A stretch of DNA of 48,935 bases from Candidatus Kapaibacterium sp. (GTDB lineage Bacteria > Bacteroidota > Ignavibacteria > Kapaibacteriales > UBA4661), in NCBI GenBank assembly GCA_025455065.1, contig JALONG010000036.1:1-48935 (forward strand). Direction: 5' to 3'. Of the stretch, positions 1 through 8,795 are shown in pieces (the first letter of the stretch is position 1; each line of letters starts with the position of its first letter). Both the position numbers and the translations under genes were made by a program. The notes under the pieces are model-generated. The model was not told the origin of the DNA and did no database searches. It saw only the letters and a program-made list of their open reading frames with translations.

Positions 1-198
1 ATACAATCCTTCTCGTGATGTCATAGCTCTCTGCAAGTCTCATAAAAACTGGGGTTCTGAAATATGACGTTTGAGAAAAGAAAATCGTTAGGTACTAAAC
101 CGTCAGGACAAAATACAAGTTTTCATATTGTGAACCAGACGCAAAAAAGAGACAAAACGTTTAATGTGCGTGTATCTCTGATTAAGGCTTATTTCATT

Positions 199-1569
199 TC
201 ATCTAAGCAAACTCAAATGCGTTCCGAAGCGCTTAAATGCTAGTGCTTCAAGGATAATCGCATTGGTGTTACAGGTAATGGCTTTGTTCGGCTGCCCTGT
301 TTGTTCGTATAAGCCCGAATACCAGCCTTTTTGCGGGTCGTAGAGTTTTGCCACTGCTGCCACGAGCCGTTTTGTGTAATCGGTTTGATAGAGCGCGTAC
401 CAACCAAAAACCGCTTTGGTACTGAGTGATTTGAAGCGCGACACGTCTTCGCCTTTGTCGGTGATGCAATTCCACGCTTTTCCGGCTGTGAAAACAGTGT
501 TGTACACAAAATACGGCGGCGAATCAATGTTGTCCTCGCTGACGGCGGTGAGTTTGCCGGAAGCCTCTGCGTGGCGCTCTTGCGCAGCATAAACGCGATA
601 GGCAAATTCCCGCGAAATGTTATCAAAACCAAACTCCAAACCGTCCAAAATATACGGTTCGCTGACGACATAGTTAAATGCCTTGTAGCGGTCGGGGGAG
701 CGGCTGTCTGTCGGAACTTGAACGCCGTCAATGCTGACAAACGTCAAAAAATCGTCATGTTTGAGCGCTTGCGAAACGTCTGCACCCATGAGCGAATAAG
801 ACTTTGCGGCGTATTCTTCGTAGCCCAAGCGCCCTTCTTGCGGGTATGTCGTGCGGTTGCTGTCACCAACCTGTGCGCCATAAAGATTGCCGGAGCGTAC
901 GACATTCGCAAAGCGCAGCCGAGCGAGTATTTGCCGGACTTCGGGGGCAAACGAGGAATACTGCCACATTACGATATTAAGCGGCACAAACAAGCGCCCA
1001 ATATCAATCGCCGACCAGCCAATACCGCGCTCTGTGGGCGTGTTGTCGTAATTCGACATTGCTTTGGTGAGCGTGTTGTAAGACTTATTCGGCAGTTCGT
1101 TGTCAAAAAGCGGTAATGTTGCAAGTGCCTGCAATGCAGATTTCATGCGCTTTGCAAAAACTTCTTCGGAAATCACGCCTAATTTGTATGCCGAAATCAA
1201 GCCCATCAAATACGAACCCGTATCCCACATCGTTGAAGCGGGGTAGCCATCCACAGAGTTCACCAAGCCTGTGGATTCCTGATAGTTGTTCTCAAAATAT
1301 CGCCATGCAATGCGGGCGTATTCCTGCTCATCTGCCGTGAGCGGCGTTGCTGTGGGCGACGGCAAAGGATTGGTACGCTCTATCGTAAATTGTGCCGAAG
1401 ACGATGTACTCAGGAAAGCATTTCCTGAAGATCCACCGTACACAAGCATTGATGAGCCTTTTTGCGATTGTACCTGCTCCAGCGCAACGATAATGCCAAT
1501 GGAAGTGAGCAAGCCCAGAATGATGATAATACGGCTACGCGCCGCACGAAGTCCGTCTCGAAAGGTCAT
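199..1569 (-). CDS. DUF3131 domain membrane-anchored protein
   Basis: 456 aa. A short basic N-terminus is followed by one hydrophobic segment (about residues 13-30), then a Ser/Thr/Pro-rich linker to about residue 80, then the DUF3131 domain (recognised from the WRYFENNYQ and MWDTGSYLMG motifs, about 88-122, continuing to the C-terminus). It is probably anchored in the inner membrane with the domain in the periplasm. The predicted fold is all-helical and resembles glycoamylase-like toroids, so a sugar-processing role is plausible but unproven. It is the last gene of a minus-strand cluster, directly after a cellulose-synthase-like glycosyltransferase, which suggests a role in handling that polymer. 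The start is the ATG at 1569. The 141 bp before it hold a nested palindrome that may limit read-through from the upstream gene. Confidence 0.85.
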   Translation of the reverse strand: MTFRDGLRAARSRIIIILGLLTSIGIIVALEQVQSQKGSSMLVYGGSSGNAFLSTSSSAQFTIERTNPLPSPTATPLTADEQEYARIAWRYFENNYQESTGLVNSVDGYPASTMWDTGSYLMGLISAYKLGVISEEVFAKRMKSALQALATLPLFDNELPNKSYNTLTKAMSNYDNTPTERGIGWSAIDIGRLFVPLNIVMWQYSSFAPEVRQILARLRFANVVRSGNLYGAQVGDSNRTTYPQEGRLGYEEYAAKSYSLMGADVSQALKHDDFLTFVSIDGVQVPTDSRSPDRYKAFNYVVSEPYILDGLEFGFDNISREFAYRVYAAQERHAEASGKLTAVSEDNIDSPPYFVYNTVFTAGKAWNCITDKGEDVSRFKSLSTKAVFGWYALYQTDYTKRLVAAVAKLYDPQKGWYSGLYEQTGQPNKAITCNTNAIILEALAFKRFGTHLSLLR

Positions 1570-1600
1570 GGTGTTGAGGAGAATAAGTGCATTTTTTAGA

Positions 1601-1661
1601 GCAAGGGGTCAAGACCCCTTGTTGCTAAGTCTTTATTTAACAAGGGGTCTTGACCCCTTGC
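1601..1661. repeat. Nested inverted repeat between GT2 and DUF3131 genes
   Basis: Two arms, 1601-1621 and 1641-1661, are exact reverse complements, and each arm is itself a near-palindrome (AAGGGGTC-2 nt-GACCCCTT). RNA from either strand could form one long stem or two small ones. It has no T-run on the minus-strand exit side, so it is not a classical terminator. It could be a processing or attenuation structure, or simply an intergenic filler repeat. Confidence 0.8.
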
Positions 1662-1710
1662 CCGTCAAATTTGCGAAAGCCTTACATGAAAAAAGTTGGT
1701 TGATAATTGC

Positions 1711-3564
1711 TTATTCTTCCGGCTTCCAAAGCGCAGCCGCTACGATGCCACTCATTGCGGCGATATTGACCGTACCCCAGAAGCAGTTTATGATAAAACC
1801 CGCATAATTGCTTGTTTTGCCGAGATAGAGCATTATTCCGGCATAGACCAAACCAAGCGCCGTTAGAATAATAATGGCAAGCTGCGGAATCACTAAATTG
1901 AGGAAATTTCCTTCTTGGCGGTCTTTTGGCGTGACGGGAAAACGGATTTTTTCGCCGCGCAGCACCGTCCAAAGCGCACGAATGTTGATAGGGAAAAACG
2001 ATAGATAACTCGCCATTCCCTGCCAACCCGGAACGCCCCATGTACCGACTAAAAATGCAAGTTCGGTCGCAACAATAAAGGGCAAAAAGCGCTTGGCAAA
2101 TTCTACCGTGTCTGCGCTGACGGGCGACACGCCGACGAATAAATACACAATCGGTGCGACAAGGAAAACTACATTCCATGCGCCCGCCAAGTAGGAATAA
2201 AATGTTGCAAAATACATGGTGCGTTGGGCAAGCGTCATACGGCTTTTGCGGAAAATCGGATTGTCGTGAAAGAAAATATCCAATGAGCCGCCGGCATACT
2301 TAAAACGCTGAATCGTCCAACTGAGCAGGTCTTGAGGCGAGAGCATTTTCGATTCCACATCGGGATGAAACACCGATTTCCACCGCCGTTCTTCGTAGGA
2401 ATGAAGCACGATGGATGTGTAAATATCCTCCGAAACGTGGAATTTATACGGCACAACTTCCGTTTCCAAGGCAAGTTCTTTCCGCATGGCATCGGCGAAA
2501 TCCTGACGAATTTCTTCATCGTGGATGTCGGCTGTGAAGCGCCGTACCTCGCCGTCAATCGCATCGGCGTAGGTTTGCATTGCCGCCTGCATCACGGCTT
2601 CGCGGCGGTGAATTGAGCCGGCACCGCAACAAAAGGACGCATTTGCCCAACTTCTGCGGCGCTGAATCACATCGAAGAACATTTGCGGGTCATTGACAAA
2701 ACGGTCATGTCCAACAACAACCTTCCCCAACACCGCTTCCACACTTGCACCCAGAAGATACCCAATATACGAAAAACGCCCAAGCGCCCAATCTTTCAGG
2801 CGTTTGCCTTCAGTCAAATCAAAAAACCACTGCGGCGTTTGTACCCATGCGACATCGGGGTCGCGGAAGTAGCCGAGAGTATGCTCAATCATCGTTGGAA
2901 AGGGGCGCGTATCGGCATCGCAAATCACAATAAAATCGCCGAAGGTCTGCTCCATTGCGTTGCGCAGATTACCTGCTTTGAAGCCCAAGTTGTTGTTGCG
3001 GGTGATGTAATTTACCCCTTCTTCTTCCGCAACACGGCGCATTTCCTCGCGTTTACCGTCGTCCAGTACGTGAATCGCAACAGAAATCGGGTGCGGATAG
3101 CGCATTGCCTTTGCGTCCCGGATTCCCATGCGCACAAGCTCTACATCTTCATTGTAAGTCGGAAAAAACACGTCCACCGCCAAAGGGCGCTCCACATCGT
3201 GCAGCGCGTCTTCATCACGCACACACTCGCTAATGAATTGCGGTGGCGCTCCACGTGGCGTATCTTCGACTTTCCAAAGGTTAATCGCAAAGAGAATAAG
3301 CCCGATGTACGCAAGCGTTTCCGCTAAAAGCAACGGCACGGCAAACCACAGCGCATCCCAATTCACGCTGGAAGTCCAGCGCCACGAGATATACCACGCG
3401 CCCAGCACCAATGCTATTGTTGCGAGGAATTGCCATAATGCCTCACGCCCAGCCGAATGAGGAATGGGCGCTGGCGGTTTGCGGTCTTCAAAAGATTGAA
3501 AGTAATAATTGTGCATAATGTCGGGGTTTGAGAACGTCTCGTTGCAAGGCATCACGATATTCAT
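1711..3564 (-). CDS. Cellulose-synthase-like family 2 glycosyltransferase
   Basis: 617 aa processive GT2 enzyme of the BcsA type, expected to polymerise a sugar from a nucleotide-sugar and export it through the inner membrane. Two N-terminal membrane segments (about 44-64 and 71-96) precede the catalytic domain. The donor-binding motifs DDG (168-170) and DAD (216-218) and the TPQ motif (243-245) are present. The usual TED acceptor motif is SED (378-380), and the QxxRW motif is replaced by QRFKY (419-423). Three to four C-terminal membrane segments follow. There is no C-terminal PilZ domain, so direct c-di-GMP activation as in BcsA is not expected. The start ATG overlaps the HPt stop by 4 bp (ATGA), implying translational coupling. 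The actual polymer cannot be read from sequence; no BcsB, BcsC or BcsZ homologue is present here. Confidence 0.88.
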   Translation of the reverse strand: MNIVMPCNETFSNPDIMHNYYFQSFEDRKPPAPIPHSAGREALWQFLATIALVLGAWYISWRWTSSVNWDALWFAVPLLLAETLAYIGLILFAINLWKVEDTPRGAPPQFISECVRDEDALHDVERPLAVDVFFPTYNEDVELVRMGIRDAKAMRYPHPISVAIHVLDDGKREEMRRVAEEEGVNYITRNNNLGFKAGNLRNAMEQTFGDFIVICDADTRPFPTMIEHTLGYFRDPDVAWVQTPQWFFDLTEGKRLKDWALGRFSYIGYLLGASVEAVLGKVVVGHDRFVNDPQMFFDVIQRRRSWANASFCCGAGSIHRREAVMQAAMQTYADAIDGEVRRFTADIHDEEIRQDFADAMRKELALETEVVPYKFHVSEDIYTSIVLHSYEERRWKSVFHPDVESKMLSPQDLLSWTIQRFKYAGGSLDIFFHDNPIFRKSRMTLAQRTMYFATFYSYLAGAWNVVFLVAPIVYLFVGVSPVSADTVEFAKRFLPFIVATELAFLVGTWGVPGWQGMASYLSFFPINIRALWTVLRGEKIRFPVTPKDRQEGNFLNLVIPQLAIIILTALGLVYAGIMLYLGKTSNYAGFIINCFWGTVNIAAMSGIVAAALWKPEE

Positions 3565-3869
3565 GCTTCATCAACAAACGTAATTTCAACACGGGCTAAA
3601 AACGTCGCCAAATCATTTATCACGCGCTGTATTTGTACGGTGTTTGAGGCTTTTGCTGCATCTTCAAGTTCGCGTCCGAAGGTGCTGATTGCATCTAAAC
3701 CAAACGATGTACCGGAGCCTTTGAGCGTGTGTCCAAGCGCTCGAATGTCATCTATTTTTCCTTCCGCTAACGACGCTGTAAGCCGCTCTATATCTGCTTT
3801 GCGGTTATCCAAATAACGCGGTATAAGCGGCTCTAAGTCTGATGAAATAGTTATGTTGTAGGTACTCAT
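3561..3869 (-). CDS. HPt phosphotransfer protein
   Basis: 102 aa, the size of a single four-helix HPt domain. The phospho-accepting histidine is His47 in the motif ALGHTLKGSG. I chose the ATG at 3869 rather than one at 3923, because the longer form would overlap the preceding kinase gene by 44 bp, whereas the shorter form starts 10 bp after its stop. It lies between a hybrid histidine kinase with two receiver domains and the GT2 synthase, so it probably shuttles phosphate between receiver domains or from the kinase to an unlinked response regulator. No DNA-binding regulator is encoded in this cluster, so the output is either another locus or a protein-protein effect on the neighbouring synthase. 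Confidence 0.85.
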   Translation of the reverse strand: MSTYNITISSDLEPLIPRYLDNRKADIERLTASLAEGKIDDIRALGHTLKGSGTSFGLDAISTFGRELEDAAKASNTVQIQRVINDLATFLARVEITFVDEA

Positions 3870-3879
3870 GTTGTTTTGT

Positions 3880-6024
3880 TCAAGAGAGGTGTTTTTGCAA
3901 AAAATATTCTTCAAGTTGAGCAATAATATGACGAATCACGCTCAAATTACCTTTTGTGAAACAACGGTCGCAACCTGCATCCAAGACTTGCCGTATTTCC
4001 TGTGCATCTTCATGTGCGGTTAAACCCCAAATAGGAATAGTGCCGTATCCGGGCATTTTGCGCAGAATCGGAACAGCTTCGTATCCGGTCAAAATTGGCA
4101 TTTGCATATCCATCAAGACCGCATCAACACTGTTGTTTTGGCATAATTCGACCGCTTGCTGACCATGTTCGGCAAAGAGACTGACAAATTGGCGATTTTT
4201 GTCTAATTGCAATTTCATCAGCAAGCGATAATCGTCACTGTCATCCGTAACGAGAATCACGTATTTGCGATCTGTCCACTTTTTGACCATATCGTGAAAC
4301 GGTTGTTTTTTCATTGGTTTCGACATATAATCATCCATTCCTTTTTCTAGGCAGAGTTCTCGATAATTTTCCATGGTGTGCGCGGTAACGGCGAGAATTG
4401 GTGTGCGTTTGATATTACTTTTGGTTTCGTATTCCCGAATACGCGCTGTTGTTTCAAATCCGTCCATTTCGGGCATTTGAATATCCATCAATATTACATC
4501 GAAGCGCTGTTTCCGTGCGGCTTCCAAGGCTTCTTTGCCGTTATTGGCAATACTGCTCAGAACAGTGCTTTTATCATCAAAGGTGAGGCTGCGTAAAAAC
4601 TGCTCGGCAAGCAAGCAATTATCAGGGTCGTCATCAACAATAAGGATTTTTTTCTGCACCACGGAAGAAGTACCGACTGAGGACGTTTGCTTGGAAGGCT
4701 GAGAATTGGGTACGCTTAGCGGACTTATCTCATGAGAATTTGCCAAGTCTGATACTGTTCGTATTTCCCCTGAAGCAAGGTTTTGTGCGTTCTTTAGGCT
4801 TGCTTGCTGTTGGAAGAATTCATTGGTGACAGTTGGGCTGCCTGTTTCAGTATTCGCCCCCTTGGAATGCGTAACAAATGCGGGGGATTCTGTTTGCGGA
4901 AGTTCAACGGAGGTAATAATGTACAATAAAATTTCTTCTTCGGTTGCAATTTCTTTTCTTTCACCCCAGATAAACCCGCCAAGCGCCGTAATAACGGTGC
5001 GAACAAGCGATAATTGCAGGATTTCGGGACTGAGGTCGAGGCTTTCTTCTTGTTCTTGCAGGGTTTGTAAAATTTGCTGCTTTTTTGCGTGGTTAATTTG
5101 CGACGCTTTGCCGCGAATCGTGAAGAGGAGATTTTGCTGGCTAGCCGTGTTTACGTCTAAAAATTCCGTGCCGATAGTGATTGAACCGTTACGCAAACAC
5201 ATCGCCAGTGCTGAGGTAACCGTTATCAAGACTTGATACAACCTCACGGGGTCGCATAAAACCTGCTGTGGAACGCCGTCGTCGAAATATGTTGCAAGGC
5301 GCAATTCACGCGAAGCAATGCGCTCTGCAAGCACTTCCGCAACATTCGCCAAGATTGTACGAGGTTCAATCAGTGCTTTCTCCACGGCGAAGGTGCGGGA
5401 TTGTGAGCGGGAATACTCGAAAATATCGTTGATAAAGGAAAGCAAAAGGTCAGCCTTGGAGCGGGCTAAGGTCAATAATTCCGCTTGTTCGGCGCTCACG
5501 CTTGTCGAAGAAAGCAGTTCTAATGCGCCAATCACGCCATGAAGCGGGGTACGAATCTCGTGGCTAATACGCGAAAGAAGGTGCGTTTTGAGGTTGCGCA
5601 GTTCGTTGGCGTTATCGTGCGCGTCAGCGACAAGCAAGATAAATGACTGCATTTGGTCGGAAATCGTCGGTATGAGCGCAAGTGCGAAGGAACTGTGAAC
5701 AATCTGCCCGTTTTTATGGCGGTATTTCCACGAGCGCGGCACACCATCAAGACGTTCTGCGGCTTGGAGCAATGTTTCTCCGATTGTCAGTGATTGTTCC
5801 GGCGTAAAGCGCAATTCTGCTTGCAAGCGCATCATTGCTTCTTCATCAATCAACGTGCGCACATCGGGCATTTCTCTCAGCTCCTGTGCAGAATATCCCC
5901 AGAGTGCCTCAGCAGCACGGTTTGAGTGCAAGACCTTACCTTCGAGACTAACTGCAAGCAGAGCCGAAGAAAGATGCTGAAAAAGTACCTCAAGCGGTGG
6001 ATTATTTAGGATAAAGCGAATCAT
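3880..6024 (-). CDS. Hybrid sensor histidine kinase with degenerate ATPase domain and two receivers
   Basis: 714 aa, cytoplasmic (no membrane segment). Order: PAS domain (about 13-135), HisKA dimerisation domain with phospho-accepting His155 (SRISHEIRTP), a HATPase_c region (about 220-375), a Ser/Thr/Gln-rich linker (385-455), receiver 1 (459-585, Asp514, Lys569) and receiver 2 (588-712, Asp639, Lys691). The ATPase region keeps the DPVRLYQVL stretch and a late GGFIWGE piece, but the N-box asparagine is not recognisable (VTSALAMCLRNG) and no DxGxG box is visible, so ATP binding is doubtful. It may act as a pseudokinase scaffold or phosphatase partner of another kinase. Its start overlaps the GH2 stop by 4 bp and the HPt gene follows 10 bp later, indicating a phosphorelay unit. 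Confidence 0.87.
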   Translation of the reverse strand: MIRFILNNPPLEVLFQHLSSALLAVSLEGKVLHSNRAAEALWGYSAQELREMPDVRTLIDEEAMMRLQAELRFTPEQSLTIGETLLQAAERLDGVPRSWKYRHKNGQIVHSSFALALIPTISDQMQSFILLVADAHDNANELRNLKTHLLSRISHEIRTPLHGVIGALELLSSTSVSAEQAELLTLARSKADLLLSFINDIFEYSRSQSRTFAVEKALIEPRTILANVAEVLAERIASRELRLATYFDDGVPQQVLCDPVRLYQVLITVTSALAMCLRNGSITIGTEFLDVNTASQQNLLFTIRGKASQINHAKKQQILQTLQEQEESLDLSPEILQLSLVRTVITALGGFIWGERKEIATEEEILLYIITSVELPQTESPAFVTHSKGANTETGSPTVTNEFFQQQASLKNAQNLASGEIRTVSDLANSHEISPLSVPNSQPSKQTSSVGTSSVVQKKILIVDDDPDNCLLAEQFLRSLTFDDKSTVLSSIANNGKEALEAARKQRFDVILMDIQMPEMDGFETTARIREYETKSNIKRTPILAVTAHTMENYRELCLEKGMDDYMSKPMKKQPFHDMVKKWTDRKYVILVTDDSDDYRLLMKLQLDKNRQFVSLFAEHGQQAVELCQNNSVDAVLMDMQMPILTGYEAVPILRKMPGYGTIPIWGLTAHEDAQEIRQVLDAGCDRCFTKGNLSVIRHIIAQLEEYFLQKHLS

Positions 6025-8363
6025 TTGGTGAGCGAAATTGGAGAGCGGAAAACAATCGTTTTTTGGCGTTTGCTGACGGTATCTCCGGTGCCGATGCGTA
6101 ATGATGCTCGAAGTGTGTAGATTCCCTGAGAAGGAAGCGAAAACGAATGAATGTGCTGAAGAGTGTCAGCAGCAAGCGAAATATCTGTCCGATGCAGTAA
6201 AGGCGCGTGGTTTGGTGTTTCTAATGCACATTCAAACTGTAGGTTGTTCAGCGCCCGCCATTGGTCATTGATGCAGCAAATATGCACTTTTCCTTGCAAA
6301 GTATCAAGTCTTGCAGCAATAAAAACAGGCTGATAAACCTCCGAAAGCGCATAATATCCGGCTTTTGGGCGACGCAAATAATCCACAACGCCCCAATTCA
6401 TCGAAGCCCACGCTTCCACGAACATAAACTGAAACACCGCACCAACAGGCGAGTAGCGCTGCAATCGGTACGATTCGGCAGCTAATTCCGTTACCTTTGC
6501 TTGATGTCCTTGCGAATTGCGCACAAAGTCCTCAATGTTATTACCCGTCTGAACCCGTGCAAAATCAAAGGTTTCATGCTTTTGGAAATTGTGATATTCC
6601 CATGCCGCCCATGCGGAATCGCTCTTGGGAATTTCTGCGGCAATGCCCGGAATCATCTGCATCGTCTCAAGATTGGGCAATGCCTGTGCGCCAAACTCCG
6701 TCACAAGGCGCTCCAGCGTTGGTTTTGCATAATCCGTCCAAGCGCCAAAATACCAGCCTTCCCAGCGATGCTCCCGCGTCGCCGAAAAAGGATGCACATA
6801 GCGCGTAGAATCAAGGTTGCGGGCTATGCGCGTCAGAATAAAGTTCAGCGAGCGATTTTGTAAGGGGTGGTAAGTGGGGTATTTGTACTTCATCCAATCC
6901 GCATCAAATGGTGGTTCGTTCTGCATACACCATGCCGCAACGGAGGGGTGATTGCCAAGTAGCGAAACCATATCCCGCGCTTGATTGGAAGCCGACTGCA
7001 CGACTTCTGCATCGTCGGAATATCCCCACTGCAAGGGGAAATCCTGCCAAACCAAGATTCCAGCTTTATCGCAAGCATCGTACCACTCTTTGCGGGCAAT
7101 ATGCGCATGGACGCGCACGGCGTTGATATTTGCAGAACGCATGAGCGCTGCGTCGCGGTCGTATTCTGTGCGGCTCATCGTGGAGAGAAATTGTGTGCCG
7201 ATGTAGTTTGTACCCCGTAAAAACAGGCGCTTTCCGTTCAAATACCACGCACCGGAAGCGGTATCGTAGCGAATAGTGCGAATACCAAATTTATCGGTTC
7301 TGGATGCGACTTCGTGAAATGTGTATTTGCCGAATGTTTCGGGGGTAATCTCACCATTCCAATCGTGAGAACTGACGACGCTTATTTCCGTGCGAAGCGA
7401 GTATCTGTGCGGCATACCGACATCGTATGTATGCCAAAGTGCAGGACGCACAATAGTGAGCGTATCAACGATAAGATTCTGCCCAGCTTGCAAGAAATGT
7501 ACCTTCTTCACTGTTTCCCCGTTATCACTTCCAATGAGCGTTGAGGAATAAGCAATCAAAACTTTACGCGGAACATTCGACCAAATCACGCTTTTCAGCG
7601 CTATTCGCGCAATCTGCACACTGTCTTTTTCGGTCAAATTTTCGCCGACCAAACGCACATTGCTCAGGTGTGGCGTAATTCCTACGTTTTCGATATGAAC
7701 GCCTTCCGATGAAAGAATATAGGTATTCCCCCAAATACCGCCCGTATTCTGCTCTTGCCCACGCTCTGACCATGCACCGCCCGGGCGCGTATCGTGATGC
7801 CCGAAAATGCCCTTAATAAGCCGTTTGCGTAGCGACCAATCCTCCGAACGCTCATTGGGGCTGCTCACGCGGACGCGCAAAACGTTTTCTTTGCCCCACA
7901 GCACAGCGCCGCTCATGTCAAAGGAAAACGGCTGAAAGTAGCCTGTATGCTTGCCAAGCAGCTTTCCGTTCAAAAACACTTCCGCTTCGTAATCAACACC
8001 TTCAAAGACCAGACGCAGCAAAGAATCTATGCCACGCGAAGGCATCATAAAACGGCGCTCCAACGTAAGCGTTCCGGCAAAATCACACCCTTCATTATAC
8101 CAATTCGACGGAACGGTAATTGTCGTGGGAAGCGCCTGTTTACTTATGTTGAACGCCTCACTGGTATTGACCACAGACCACGCACCACGTAAATCCAAAA
8201 AGGGGCGCACATCGTCAGGAAGCGTAATAGGGGCTTGCCATCTGGGGAGCGTATCGTGTGTGCAGGCTTGCAAGAGAATGACAGCACAGGCGGTGAAAAC
8301 GCCACAATGTTGTATGTAGCGTACGATATAGCGTAGTGTGGGAAATGGGAGCGCGAAGCGCAT
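6021..8363 (-). CDS. GH2-family glycoside hydrolase, lipoprotein
   Basis: 780 aa. The N-terminus is a lipoprotein signal ending in the lipobox LLQAC (Cys34), so the protein should be membrane-anchored outside the cytoplasm. The GH2 architecture follows: jelly-roll sugar-binding domain (about 45-215), Ig-like domain (220-350) and TIM barrel (355-660). The acid/base is Glu483 in the QNEP motif and the likely nucleophile is Glu556 in VTEFG. GH2 enzymes include beta-galactosidases, glucuronidases and mannosidases; the sequence resembles the mannosidase/glucuronidase side more than LacZ, but I cannot fix the substrate. It sits between the RsbV/RsbW pair and the histidine kinase within a coupled cluster ending in a cellulose-synthase-like enzyme, so trimming or remodelling the exported polysaccharide is the natural inference. 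Confidence 0.88.
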   Translation of the reverse strand: MRFALPFPTLRYIVRYIQHCGVFTACAVILLQACTHDTLPRWQAPITLPDDVRPFLDLRGAWSVVNTSEAFNISKQALPTTITVPSNWYNEGCDFAGTLTLERRFMMPSRGIDSLLRLVFEGVDYEAEVFLNGKLLGKHTGYFQPFSFDMSGAVLWGKENVLRVRVSSPNERSEDWSLRKRLIKGIFGHHDTRPGGAWSERGQEQNTGGIWGNTYILSSEGVHIENVGITPHLSNVRLVGENLTEKDSVQIARIALKSVIWSNVPRKVLIAYSSTLIGSDNGETVKKVHFLQAGQNLIVDTLTIVRPALWHTYDVGMPHRYSLRTEISVVSSHDWNGEITPETFGKYTFHEVASRTDKFGIRTIRYDTASGAWYLNGKRLFLRGTNYIGTQFLSTMSRTEYDRDAALMRSANINAVRVHAHIARKEWYDACDKAGILVWQDFPLQWGYSDDAEVVQSASNQARDMVSLLGNHPSVAAWCMQNEPPFDADWMKYKYPTYHPLQNRSLNFILTRIARNLDSTRYVHPFSATREHRWEGWYFGAWTDYAKPTLERLVTEFGAQALPNLETMQMIPGIAAEIPKSDSAWAAWEYHNFQKHETFDFARVQTGNNIEDFVRNSQGHQAKVTELAAESYRLQRYSPVGAVFQFMFVEAWASMNWGVVDYLRRPKAGYYALSEVYQPVFIAARLDTLQGKVHICCINDQWRALNNLQFECALETPNHAPLLHRTDISLAADTLQHIHSFSLPSQGIYTLRASLRIGTGDTVSKRQKTIVFRSPISLTK

Positions 8364-8367
8364 AGAA

Positions 8368-8793
8368 TCAAGGTTGAATATATTTGGTCAGCGTCAATGT
8401 ATTGATGCCGTTTTCCGAAAAATACTTACGTTCATCAACAATCGTGTCCATCAAAAACATCCCAAAGCCGCCTTCGGGCAGATCGTCAAGGTTGTCAATG
8501 TCAAAGTCTAAGGCTGTAGAGTCCTTAATTTGATGAGCATCCACCATCGCTTTGCCTGTATCACGCAAATTCACAACAAACTTTTGGTCTGTGAGAAAAA
8601 TATCCACGGTGATAATACCTTTCGTGTTTGCGTAAGCGTGTTCGACGATGTTATTACACGCCTCGACCACAGCAATTTCCAACTGTGCAGCATCTGAAGG
8701 AGCAAGAGCCGTTTCCGCTATTGCCCGCACTGCAACCCCCAAAAGCCGCACGTGGTCAAAATCCCCATTGCCGGAAAGGTGAACAAATGGCAT
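8368..8793 (-). CDS. RsbW/SpoIIAB-type serine kinase (anti-sigma factor family)
   Basis: 141 aa GHKL ATPase domain. The N box EACNN (44-48), G1 box RDTG (77-80) and glycine-rich G2 box GGFGMFLMD (108-116) are all intact, so ATP binding is expected. In the family these proteins phosphorylate a STAS antagonist and release or capture a partner, classically a sigma factor. The STAS partner is encoded immediately upstream (2 bp between stop and start) and the GH2 gene begins 4 bp downstream. No sigma factor or PP2C phosphatase is encoded in the window, so the captured target and the phosphatase that resets the switch are unknown. Confidence 0.88.
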   Translation of the reverse strand: MPFVHLSGNGDFDHVRLLGVAVRAIAETALAPSDAAQLEIAVVEACNNIVEHAYANTKGIITVDIFLTDQKFVVNLRDTGKAMVDAHQIKDSTALDFDIDNLDDLPEGGFGMFLMDTIVDERKYFSENGINTLTLTKYIQP

Positions 8794-8795
8794 AA

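Noticed and set aside
64-243. 59-codon plus-strand frame at the left edge
   Set aside because: It overlaps the 3' end of the DUF3131 gene, has no recognisable motif and no promoter; likely chance.
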